A stretch of DNA of 5,877 nucleotides from Xanthobacteraceae bacterium (GCA_030044035.1 JASHWN010000090.1:1-5877), one strand, 5' to 3'. Shown: positions 1-5,746, numbered from the stretch's first letter. Notes: a model not told the origin generated them from the letters alone. Numbers and translations: made by a program.

Positions 1-599
1 ACTGGCAGTTCGTTGCAGCGGCAGCGGGGCTGACCGCGTTGCCGCCGATGGCCGGGCCCGAAATCGCGTTCGCCGGCCGCTCCAATGTCGGCAAGTCGAG
101 TCTCATCAACGCGCTGACCGGCCGGCGCGCGCTCGCCCGCACCTCGGCGACGCCCGGTCGTACTCAGGAGCTGATTTTCTTTGCGAGCGGGGAGGGCGGG
201 CGTCGCTGTTTGGCGCTCGTCGATATGCCCGGCTATGGCTACGCAGCGGCCCCGAAGGGCAAGGTCAAGGCATGGACCGCGCTCATCCACGACTACTTGC
301 GCGGTCGCGCCACGCTGACGCGCGTCTATCTCTTGGTCGATGCGCGGCGCGGGCTGATGCCGGCCGACGACGAGATCATGACCGCGCTCGACCAGGCGGC
401 GGTGAGCTATCAGGTCGTGCTCGCCAAGTCCGACGCGCTAGCCGCCGCGGCGCTCGAGGAGCGCTTGGCGTCGTTGCGCCAACACCTGGCGAAACGGCCG
501 GCGGCCTATCCGCTGGTGCTGGCAACCTCCGCCGAAACCGGAGCGGGGATTGCCGAACTGCGCGCCGCTATCCATCGGCTGTTGAGCGAGCGCAGCTAG
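1..599 (+). CDS. engB: Ribosome-biogenesis GTP-binding protein EngB/YsxC, 5'-truncated by window edge
   Basis: This is an essential-type P-loop GTPase that acts in the cytoplasm in assembly of the large ribosomal subunit. The reading frame is open to the left edge (first full codon at 3), giving 198 visible residues. The TTG at 39 is not the start, because codons before it (WQFVAAAAGLTALPP) already match the family's N-terminal region. Roughly 15-25 residues are missing. Numbering from the codon at 3: G1 P-loop GRSNVGKS at 25-32, the switch I stretch TPGRTQ at 50-55, G3 DMPGYGYA at 74-81, G4 AKSD at 141-144 and G5 TSAETG at 175-180. The G4 motif usually reads TKxD, so the first residue is unusual, but the K and D that read guanine are present. 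In related genomes engB usually lies directly upstream of argB. Here a gene on the opposite strand separates them. The family call is secure. Confidence 0.96.
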   Translation, partial: WQFVAAAAGLTALPPMAGPEIAFAGRSNVGKSSLINALTGRRALARTSATPGRTQELIFFASGEGGRRCLALVDMPGYGYAAAPKGKVKAWTALIHDYLRGRATLTRVYLLVDARRGLMPADDEIMTALDQAAVSYQVVLAKSDALAAAALEERLASLRQHLAKRPAAYPLVLATSAETGAGIAELRAAIHRLLSERS

Positions 600-642
600 A
601 GGGGTACAGAGAAAAGCCGTCACAACATTGAAACAAATAGAT

Positions 643-675
643 GGGCCGGCTGCAGGAAGCTCCCGCGGCCGGCCC
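643..675. terminator. GC-rich hairpin between convergent genes, probable terminator
   Basis: An 11-bp stem (643-653 with 665-675, one G-U pair) encloses an 11-nt loop. It sits between the stop of engB (599) and the stop of the minus-strand membrane-protein gene (709). Read on the minus strand, the stem is followed by a T-rich tract (ATCTATTTGTTTC), so it fits best as the terminator of the minus gene. On the plus strand the following bases (GTCCTTGTGC) are only weakly T-rich, so termination of engB there is less certain. Confidence 0.55.
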
Positions 676-708
676 GTCCTTGTGCTCAGACCAGAGGCCG
701 TCGAGCGG

Positions 709-1398
709 CTAGGCGACCGGCCGGGCCTGCGGCGCGGTCACCATATTGCTGCGCATGAAGCCGACCATGGTGCCGCTCAGCGTGCTGCCGGTCAGCAGGA
801 TGGCGGCGCCGGCCACCAAGAGGCCGATCAGCGTCAACGGCACCGTGAAGATGCCGCAGACCGCCAGGATGCCGAGAACGATGACGGCGAGGCCGCCCGC
901 CCCCTGCATGACCGCGGAACCGGCCGCGACCTCAGAGGCGATCGCACGCAACATTGGCGGGCGCCCCTGGAATTGCGTCGCCATCGACCGCGAGGTCAAC
1001 AGGTGCCACACGGACGAACTACTGATGGCGAGCGCGGCACCGAATGCAATCAAGGCCACCGAGGTCAGCGTCGCCGCCTGAACGCCGAGCAACGCCAGCA
1101 CGCCGAGCACGATGCCGGCGACGCCGACCAGGAACAACGCGGAGACGCCGCCGCCGCTCGCCGCCGAACTGCCTTCAGGGCCCATGTCCAGCGCGAACTC
1201 GCTGAGCATGGCGCCGCCCTGGATCAGCAATGCGGCGCCGAATACGATCGTCGCTATCGATACCAGCACTTCGGGATGAACCCCCGACAGGCCGATGATC
1301 GCCAGCACGATCGCGGCGATACCGCCAAGCGCATCGACAAAGCCGCCATATGTTGCGGCTTCTCCCGGTGCTGACGTAGAAGAATAGGTCATTGACAT
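709..1398 (-). CDS. Small integral membrane protein with three tandem two-helix repeats (DUF308/HdeD-like)
   Basis: A 229-residue hydrophobic protein, predicted to lie in the inner membrane with about six helices. The start is the ATG ending at 1398, because a perfect TAAGGAGG ribosome binding site (plus-strand 1405-1412) lies 6 nt upstream. A second ATG two codons later is less likely. Three units align without gaps: residues about 25-58, 91-124 and 168-201. Shared positions include GG/VG, IVL, G-[VI], a central Leu and a closing GAA. Units 1 and 2 share 17 of 33 residues by my count. Linkers are hydrophilic (for example EFALDMGPEGSSAASGG, 67-83). The helix-pair pattern resembles DUF308 proteins such as acid-stress HdeD, but I cannot confirm membership, and the biochemical role is unknown. 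A stress-sigma promoter candidate upstream supports a role in envelope or general stress. It is antisense to engB and argB and splits that pair. Confidence 0.85.
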   Translation of the reverse strand: MSMTYSSTSAPGEAATYGGFVDALGGIAAIVLAIIGLSGVHPEVLVSIATIVFGAALLIQGGAMLSEFALDMGPEGSSAASGGGVSALFLVGVAGIVLGVLALLGVQAATLTSVALIAFGAALAISSSSVWHLLTSRSMATQFQGRPPMLRAIASEVAAGSAVMQGAGGLAVIVLGILAVCGIFTVPLTLIGLLVAGAAILLTGSTLSGTMVGFMRSNMVTAPQARPVA

Positions 1399-1404
1399 GT
1401 CAAA

Positions 1405-1412
1405 CCTCCTTA
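1405..1412 (-). promoter_or_regulatory. Perfect Shine-Dalgarno site for the membrane-protein gene
   Basis: On the minus strand the sequence is TAAGGAGG, complementary to the full 3' end of 16S rRNA, with a 6-nt spacer to the ATG at 1398. It decides the start: the frame stays open upstream to a TTG at 1530, but that longer version has no comparable site and its extra residues are Arg-rich and not membrane-like. Confidence 0.9.
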
Positions 1413-1528
1413 ATCGGAACGGAGGGCGTCGCCGGGCCAATTGTGTGGGGCAACTTGCGAGCGGAACCCTTTGCGCGGCCCGTTCGCTCTCGCACGCTGT
1501 TCGGTCCGGCGCGTGCCTCTCCCTGAAC

Positions 1529-1553
1529 AACGAATGCGGATTGGCCGCGTTCC
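1529..1553 (-). promoter_or_regulatory. Putative EcfG (general stress sigma factor) promoter, GGAAC-N16-CGTT
   Basis: Reading the minus strand, GGAAC (plus 1549-1553) and CGTT (plus 1529-1532) are separated by exactly 16 nt. This matches the published alphaproteobacterial EcfG consensus GGAAC-N16/17-CGTT at all nine fixed bases. It points toward the membrane-protein gene, with transcription expected to begin near 1520-1524 and a leader of about 120 nt. A transcript starting there would exclude the longer start at TTG 1530. The match is seen in the sequence. The assignment to EcfG is inference from the consensus. Confidence 0.65.
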
Positions 1554-1630
1554 CGCGACCGATCGGCCAAAAAGGCCTTTCACCGCACTGCGGCAGCGGT
1601 TAAACAGCCATTCCGTCCAAGGAGTTCCCG

Positions 1631-2515
1631 ATGGAGGTGACGCCGTTCCAGCAGGCCCGCATCCTGGCCGAAGCGCTGCCCTACATGCAGCGCTACGACG
1701 AGGCGACCGTCGTGGTGAAATATGGCGGCCACGCCATGGGCCAGGAGCAGCAGGCCCGCGATTTCGCGCGCGACATCGTGCTGCTTGAGCAGACCGCGAT
1801 CAATCCGGTCGTGGTGCACGGCGGCGGCCCGCAAATCGAAGCCATGCTCAAGAAGGTCGGCGTGCAATCGCAGTTCGCCGGCGGCTTGCGCGTCACCGAC
1901 GCCAAGACGCTGGAAATCGTCGAGATGGTGCTGGCCGGCTCGATCAACAAGCAGATGGTCGGCTACATCAACGAGGCCGGCGGCAAGGCCGTGGGGCTGT
2001 GCGGCAAGGACGGCAACATGGTGGTCGCGCGCAAGCTCACGCGCAGCGTGGTCGATCCGGATTCGAACATCGAAAAAATTGTCGATCTCGGCTTCGTCGG
2101 CGAGCCGGACAAGATCGACACCACCGTGCTCATGCAAATCCTCGGCCGCGACCTGATCCCGGTGCTGGCGCCGGTCGCCGCTTCGGCCGACGGCGGCACC
2201 TTCAACGTCAATGCCGACACGTTTGCCGGCGCCATTGCCGGCGCGCTCAAGGCCAAGCGTTTCCTGTTGCTGACCGACGTCCCGGGCGTGCTCGACAAGT
2301 CGAAGAAGTTGATCCCACAGCTGTCGGTCGACGAGGCGCGGGCGCTGATCGCCAACGGCACCATCGCCGGCGGCATGATTCCCAAGGTCGAGACCTGCAT
2401 CGATGCGCTGGAGCGCGGCGTCGAGGGCGTCGTCATCCTCGACGGCAAGGTGCCGCACGCAGTGCTGCTCGAACTGTTCACCGAGCTCGGCGCCGGCACG
2501 CTCATTCACAATTGA
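1631..2515 (+). CDS. argB: Acetylglutamate kinase (N-acetyl-L-glutamate 5-phosphotransferase)
   Basis: It catalyses the second step of arginine biosynthesis, ATP-dependent phosphorylation of N-acetylglutamate (EC 2.7.2.8), in the cytoplasm. The length of 294 residues is normal. The amino acid kinase fold is shown by KYGGHAM (30-36), the substrate loop HGGGPQI (63-69), GLRVTD (85-90), NVNAD (192-196), LLLTD (212-216) and GGMIPK (247-252). A helix of about 20 residues precedes the first strand ([18 protein letters not shown], 5-22). This N-terminal helix typifies the hexameric, arginine-feedback-inhibited enzymes such as that of Pseudomonas aeruginosa, so end-product inhibition is expected. The start is supported by AAGGAG at 1619-1624 with a 6-nt spacer. 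It normally follows engB in related genomes. Here it follows an opposite-strand gene and a 232-bp gap, so it probably has its own promoter. The call is very secure. Confidence 0.98.
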   Translation: MEVTPFQQARILAEALPYMQRYDEATVVVKYGGHAMGQEQQARDFARDIVLLEQTAINPVVVHGGGPQIEAMLKKVGVQSQFAGGLRVTDAKTLEIVEMVLAGSINKQMVGYINEAGGKAVGLCGKDGNMVVARKLTRSVVDPDSNIEKIVDLGFVGEPDKIDTTVLMQILGRDLIPVLAPVAASADGGTFNVNADTFAGAIAGALKAKRFLLLTDVPGVLDKSKKLIPQLSVDEARALIANGTIAGGMIPKVETCIDALERGVEGVVILDGKVPHAVLLELFTELGAGTLIHN

Positions 2516-2560
2516 ATCCGATCGGTATGGTGCGAAGTCCAGCTGATCGCTTCAGCTTCC

Positions 2561-2660
2561 GCTCGTCCCCGCGAGGGGTCCCCATCGCGCTGGCGCGATG
2601 GGGTGCCCCGTTGCGGGGACCCGGCTCTTTCTGGATTCCCGCTTTCGCGGGAATGAGCGG
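2561..2660. repeat. REP-like palindromic intergenic repeat (the 'FPRKRESR' type)
   Basis: Two adjacent palindromes fill the gap after argB. The first runs 2565-2620: outer arms GTCCCCGC (2565-2572) and GCGGGGAC (2613-2620), a G4/C4 pair inside them (2575-2578/2606-2609), and a perfect 11-bp core CCCCATCGCGC (2580-2590) / GCGCGATGGGG (2593-2603) with a 2-nt loop. The second is ATTCCCGC (2635-2642) / GCGGGAAT (2647-2654) with a TTTC loop. Translated on the minus strand, this part gives SFPRKRESR, the familiar spurious peptide of bacterial intergenic repeats. The hairpins could also terminate or stabilise the argB transcript. No transposase is present, so mobility would need a partner enzyme elsewhere. 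Confidence 0.8.
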
Positions 2661-2665
2661 TTGAA

Positions 2666-3538
2666 ATGAGACCGAGCGGCGCGCGCGAGCGGCTTTACGC
2701 GTTGTGGCCCGGCCTGGTCGCGGCGACGTCGTTCGGCGTCTGCGACACGCTGGTCAAGCTGGTGCTGGCCGCCGGGATCGACGTGCTGACCCTGGCGCTG
2801 ATCCGCGGCGTGGTCGGCATCGTCTTTCTGTTCGCGTACTTGCGGTTCGGCGCGCCGCCGGCGCCGGCGCGTGCGCGCGAGCGCGCCTACGCGCTCGGCC
2901 TCGGCGTGCTGTTCGCCGCGATCGTGTACGGCCTGTTCGGGGCGATCGACCGCATTACCGTGCCGGTCGCGGTGCTCACTTATTTCATCTATCCGCTGCT
3001 GACCGGGCTCGGCGGCGTCGTGTTCGGGGTCGAGCGCATCGGCTGGCAGGGCGTGGCCGCGGCTTGCATCGCGTTCTGCGGCCTGGCGCTGACCATCGAG
3101 GCCTATCCGCAGCATCCGTCGCTGATCGGACTGGGCTTGGCGCTCGGCGCCGCATTGTGCCGCGCCGCGTTTCTGTTGCTGGCGCGCCGCGAATTGCAAC
3201 GGCTCGATCCGCGGCTGACCACCTGGTATTCGCTCATCTCGTCGACTGCGATCTTCGCCATCGCGGCGGCCGCCACCTCGAACTGGCCGACTTCGCCTGA
3301 TTTCGGCGGCTGGCTCCTGGCGAGCGTGGTCGGCGTCGGCACCGCGATCGCGATCCTGACGCTCTACATGTCGACCATCCGCATCGGTCCGTTCCGCAGC
3401 GCGCTGATCATGAACCTCGAGCCGCTGTTGGCGACGGTGCTGAGCGCGCCGCTGCTCGGCCAGGTGATCACGCCCGTTCAGGCGCTCGGCGCCGCGATCA
3501 TGCTGGCCGCCCTGGTCGCGTTCCAGTCCTGGCGCTGA
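2666..3538 (+). CDS. EamA/DMT-superfamily inner-membrane transporter
   Basis: A 290-residue protein with about ten predicted membrane helices, near 12-32, 38-59, 76-94, 99-121, 127-146, 153-171, 186-205, 214-234, 242-264 and 268-286. This is the usual size and two-fold EamA architecture of drug/metabolite exporters. The end of each half carries the family signature: YPLLTGLGGVVFGVERIGWQ (110-128) in the first half, and LEPLLATVLSAPLLGQ (251-266) in the second, where the usual Glu of LGE is Gln266. The family exports amino acids, metabolites or drugs. Nothing here identifies the substrate. The ATG at 2666 lies only 11 nt after a repeat hairpin ending at 2654, and no strong Shine-Dalgarno is visible (GAGCGG at 2655-2660 at best), so expression may be weak or structure-dependent. 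It stands alone, with repeats on both sides. Confidence 0.93.
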   Translation: MRPSGARERLYALWPGLVAATSFGVCDTLVKLVLAAGIDVLTLALIRGVVGIVFLFAYLRFGAPPAPARARERAYALGLGVLFAAIVYGLFGAIDRITVPVAVLTYFIYPLLTGLGGVVFGVERIGWQGVAAACIAFCGLALTIEAYPQHPSLIGLGLALGAALCRAAFLLLARRELQRLDPRLTTWYSLISSTAIFAIAAAATSNWPTSPDFGGWLLASVVGVGTAIAILTLYMSTIRIGPFRSALIMNLEPLLATVLSAPLLGQVITPVQALGAAIMLAALVAFQSWR

Positions 3539-3542
3539 GGGT

Positions 3543-3684
3543 GTAACCATTTGGTTGCCCGTCATCCTGAGGTGCGCGCCGAAGGCGCGCCTCGAAGGAT
3601 GCGGCCGATGAATCACGGGCCGTCGCCCTTCGAGGCTCGGCGCTTTGCGCCGAGCACCTCATCAGGGTGACGGATAACGGTTAC
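3543..3684. repeat. Composite inverted pair of REP-like repeat units
   Basis: Two units face each other. Unit A (3559-3602) starts CCGTCATCCTGA and holds the hairpin GCGCGCC (3574-3580) / GGCGCGC (3584-3590), loop GAA. Unit B (3621-3673), reverse-complemented, starts CCGTCACCCTGA and holds GCTCGGCGC (3635-3643) / GCGCCGAGC (3647-3655), loop TTT. Both units share CCTCGAAGG beyond the hairpin. Unit B carries an extra 3 bases (CTCATCAGGG against CTCAGG in unit A's orientation). The symmetry extends past the units: GTAACC at 3543-3548 and GGTTAC at 3679-3684. Such elements are common in Bradyrhizobium-type genomes (from memory). It lies just after the transporter stop and may act as a terminator. 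Confidence 0.8.
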
Positions 3685-3697
3685 TGAAAATCGTGCT

Positions 3698-3706
3698 TGG
3701 TATAAC
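3698..3706 (+). promoter_or_regulatory. Candidate extended -10 promoter for the amidohydrolase gene
   Basis: TGG-TATAAC at 3698-3706 fits an extended -10 element (TGnTATAAT), 31 nt before the ATG at 3738 and just outside the repeat composite. No good -35 hexamer lies 16-18 nt upstream, since the region there is the repeat's edge (GGTTAC, 3679-3684). It would serve the amidohydrolase and probably the following DUF1194 gene. Confidence 0.4.
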
Positions 3707-3737
3707 CTTGAGCCGCACTGGTGACAGGAGGAAAGCC

Positions 3738-4859
3738 ATGAGGAGGGTAGCCGGCCGCGAACGACACACATCGATCGATCATGGCGCGGCGTGCGGCTCT
3801 TGCACATCGCGGCGGCAATTTCTCGCCGGCGCCGCGGCGCTCGGTGTCGGTGCGGCCTTGCCGGGCGGCCAAGTGTCAGCTCAAGGCGCCGCGCCCGCCG
3901 CGCCCGCCGCGAAGCTGATCGACACCCACCACCATTTTTATCCGCCGGCTTACCAGAAGGCGTGGGGCGAGTGGGAAGACCGCCGCAAGATTCCGCATTC
4001 CGGCGTGCAACTGGCGTGGACGCGCGACAATGCTTTCGAGGCAATGGACAAAGCCGGCATCACCACCGGCGTGTTGTCGCTGCCGTCGACGCCCGGCGTG
4101 TGGTTCGATGGTGGGCCTGAGGCGGCGCACGCCATGGCGCAGCTCGCCTGCGAATTCGGCGCCGACATGGTGCGCGACCGGCGCGGCCGTTACGGCCTGT
4201 TCGCGCCGCTGTCGATGCTCGACGTCGATATGACGCTGAAGGAAATCGAATACGCCTTCGATACGCTCAAGGCCGACGGCATCAACCTGCAGAGCAACTA
4301 CGGCGACAAGTGGCTCGGCCATCCGTCCTACAAACCGATCCTCGAGGAGCTGAACCGCCGCAAGGCGGTGATCTTCGTGCACCCGCTGGTCGCAAGCTGC
4401 TGCGACGCCCAGCTGAGCGTCGGCACGTTCCCGGCCGTGATCGAGGTGCCGCACGACACCACGCGCACCGTCGTCAGCCTGTTGTTGTCCGGCGCGTTCG
4501 CGCGCCTGCGCGACATCAAATGGCTGTTCTCCCACGGCGGCGGCACCATTCCGTTCCTCGCCGGCCGCATCGAGGCGTTCTACGATCAGAAAGCGCGCGG
4601 CCCGAACGGCTTTGCGCCGGACGGCATCGAGGCCGAATTCCGGCGGCTCTATTACGACACCGCCAATGCCACCCATCCGGCCGCAATGGCGGCGCTGCAA
4701 AAGCTGGTGCCGATGTCGCAGCTCACCTACGGCACCGACTATCCGTACTTCGCCCTCGATCAGATCGCGGCGTTGCGGCGGCTTAATCTCGCTGCGGCGG
4801 ATCTTGAGGTGATCGCGAGCAGCAATATCGAGCGGCTCATTCCACGGCTGAGCGCCTGA
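3738..4859 (+). CDS. Tat-exported metal-dependent amidohydrolase (Amidohydro_2 / ACMSD-like family)
   Basis: A 373-residue TIM-barrel hydrolase or decarboxylase, predicted to act in the periplasm. The start is the ATG at 3738, 6 nt after AGGAGG (3726-3731). A longer frame to 3693 lacks such a site. A twin-arginine signal is visible: TSRRQFLA (23-30), a hydrophobic stretch to about 42, and a likely cleavage after VSA (46-48). The n-region is unusually long and contains CGSC (19-22). Expected metal ligands are present: the HxH of DTHHHFYPP (His64, His66), His215 in FVHP, His266 in SHGGG, and Asp334 in YGTDYP. The set matches aminocarboxymuconate-semialdehyde decarboxylase relatives, which are normally cytoplasmic. 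The substrate cannot be told from sequence. Decarboxylation or hydrolysis of an aromatic or lactone compound is the family expectation. The DUF1194 gene follows closely on the same strand, suggesting one transcript. Confidence 0.93.
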   Translation: MRRVAGRERHTSIDHGAACGSCTSRRQFLAGAAALGVGAALPGGQVSAQGAAPAAPAAKLIDTHHHFYPPAYQKAWGEWEDRRKIPHSGVQLAWTRDNAFEAMDKAGITTGVLSLPSTPGVWFDGGPEAAHAMAQLACEFGADMVRDRRGRYGLFAPLSMLDVDMTLKEIEYAFDTLKADGINLQSNYGDKWLGHPSYKPILEELNRRKAVIFVHPLVASCCDAQLSVGTFPAVIEVPHDTTRTVVSLLLSGAFARLRDIKWLFSHGGGTIPFLAGRIEAFYDQKARGPNGFAPDGIEAEFRRLYYDTANATHPAAMAALQKLVPMSQLTYGTDYPYFALDQIAALRRLNLAAADLEVIASSNIERLIPRLSA

Positions 4860-4869
4860 CGGCAACTCT

Positions 4870-4884
4870 GGAGCAACGGCCATA
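4870..4884 (+). promoter_or_regulatory. Shine-Dalgarno GGAG followed by ATA where a start codon is expected
   Basis: GGAG at 4870-4873 lies 8 nt before ATA at 4882-4884, in frame with the DUF1194 gene. Reading from the ATA gives a basic n-region containing RWRWR and then the hydrophobic signal core. Between the upstream in-frame stop (4849) and the TTG at 4930 there is no ATG, GTG, TTG or CTG in this frame. The site therefore looks like a start whose ATG has become ATA, or a rare non-canonical start. Confidence 0.4.
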
Positions 4885-4929
4885 CGCGGTAGCGGGGCAG
4901 GAAAGAGCCGTTGGCGGTGGCGCGCTGCT

Positions 4930-5664
4930 TTGTGCGCGCTCGCGCTCCAGCTCGTCGCCGGCGTCGCCGTCGCGCAGAACCAAACTCCCGCGCCAAAACC
5001 GGCCGGGCCCGATGTTGCGGTTGCGCTGGTGCTCGCCGTCGACACCTCGGGCAGCGTCAGCATGGGGCGCTTCGAGCTGCAGAAGCAGGGCTACGCCGCG
5101 GCGTTCCGCAATCGGCAAGTGCTCAACGCCATCCGCTCGCTCGGCACGCAGTCGATCGCCGTCACCATGATGCAGTGGACCGGGCCGTTTCTCCACGTCG
5201 TGGTCGCCGACTGGACCGTGATCAAGGATGAAGCGAGCGCCGACGCCTTTGCGGCGACAATCGAGGCGGCGCCGCGCCGGCTGTTCGGCGGCGGCACCTC
5301 GATCAGCGGCGCCATCGATTTTTCGCGGCTGCTGCTGGCGCAGAGCCCGTATCGCGCCATCCGCCGCATCATCGACGTGTCGGGCGACGGCGCCAACAAC
5401 AGCGGCCGCGACGTGACGGCCGCGCGCGACGAAGCGGTGCGCGACGGCGTCACCATCAACGGCCTGCCGATCCTGACCGTGGAACCCGGCCTCGATGTTT
5501 ATTATCGCGACCATGTGATCGGCGGTCCGGGCGCGTTCATGATTCCGGTGGCGGATTATGACAATTTCGCCGACGCCGTGCTCAAAAAGCTGATCAATGA
5601 GATCGCGGTGGTTCCGGCGGGTTCAGGTGTGCCTCACGCAATCGTGCGCACGGCAAAGAAGTAG
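4930..5664 (+). CDS. Exported DUF1194 (von Willebrand factor A-like) protein
   Basis: From the TTG at 4930 this is a 244-residue protein, with a hydrophobic signal core (ALALQLVAGVAVA, 3-15), likely cleavage before QNQ (16-18) and one VWA-like domain over about 28-226. The MIDAS metal site is complete: DTSGS (38-42), Thr123 in GGGTSIS, and Asp153 in VSGDG. Other DUF1194 hallmarks are QGYAAAFR (53-60), MQWTGP (81-86), GVTINGLPIL (173-182) and YYRDHVIGGPGAF (191-203). VWA domains bind partner proteins through a divalent metal. No function is established for this family. The TTG is only the first conventional start. The basic n-region and a Shine-Dalgarno lie upstream and point to ATA at 4882, so the true start is uncertain. 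It begins 22-70 nt after the amidohydrolase stop, depending on the start, and is probably co-transcribed, with both products exported. Confidence 0.9.
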   Translation: MCALALQLVAGVAVAQNQTPAPKPAGPDVAVALVLAVDTSGSVSMGRFELQKQGYAAAFRNRQVLNAIRSLGTQSIAVTMMQWTGPFLHVVVADWTVIKDEASADAFAATIEAAPRRLFGGGTSISGAIDFSRLLLAQSPYRAIRRIIDVSGDGANNSGRDVTAARDEAVRDGVTINGLPILTVEPGLDVYYRDHVIGGPGAFMIPVADYDNFADAVLKKLINEIAVVPAGSGVPHAIVRTAKK

Positions 5665-5746
5665 GTCGTGCGGCGTCACAACTCGGCCAAGTTTGCGCCG
5701 AGACTCGCAAAAACGACCTCCTCAAACATCGTACGACACGAGATCC

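Larger units (their letters stand above)
1399..1630. other. Divergent intergenic control region between the membrane-protein gene and argB
   Basis: This 232-bp gap holds the leader and promoter of the minus-strand gene and must also hold any promoter specific to argB. I found no convincing -35/-10 pair toward argB. Notable structure: an inverted repeat TTGGCCG (1541-1547) / CGGCCAA (1564-1570) overlapping the putative EcfG -35 element, and a 10-bp palindrome AAAGGCCTTT at 1571-1580. The argB ribosome binding site AAGGAG lies at 1619-1624, 6 nt from its ATG. I see no protein-coding gene here. Confidence 0.6.

Noticed and set aside
39..41. TTG at 39 as the engB start
   Set aside because: In-frame codons before it continue the family's conserved N-terminal sequence to the window edge, so the gene begins outside the window.
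628..1374. 248-residue plus-strand open frame opposite the membrane-protein gene
   Set aside because: Its composition is dominated by Arg, His, Gln, Asp and Gly with no domain pattern, as expected of the complement of a hydrophobic GC-rich gene.
1463..1484. Second GGAAC...CGTT arrangement on the plus strand toward argB
   Set aside because: The spacer is 13 nt, too short for the 16-17 nt of EcfG promoters.
1399..1530. Longer start (TTG at 1530) for the minus-strand membrane protein
   Set aside because: The 44 extra residues are Arg-rich and unlike the rest, there is no ribosome binding site there, and the perfect TAAGGAGG sits before the ATG at 1398. The putative promoter would start transcription inside the extension.
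1580..2509. Long minus-strand open frames opposite argB
   Set aside because: Low-complexity His/Asp/Leu/Arg composition. argB on the other strand is unmistakable.
2541..2557. AGCTGA/TCAGCT hairpin just after argB
   Set aside because: A short stem with no T-tract. The larger repeat palindromes nearby are more likely to affect transcript ends.
2552..3616. 354-residue minus-strand open frame opposite the transporter
   Set aside because: It is a shadow frame. Its ends translate the intergenic repeats (SFPRKRESR and similar), a well-known artefact.
3876..5063. Long minus-strand frames opposite the amidohydrolase and DUF1194 genes
   Set aside because: Biased Arg/Asp/Ala/His composition without motifs. 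The plus-strand genes have complete active-site and MIDAS motifs.
5682..5702. CTCGGC/GCCGAG hairpin after the DUF1194 gene as a terminator
   Set aside because: Only a 6-bp stem with a 9-nt loop and no following T-run on either strand. It is not strong enough to annotate.
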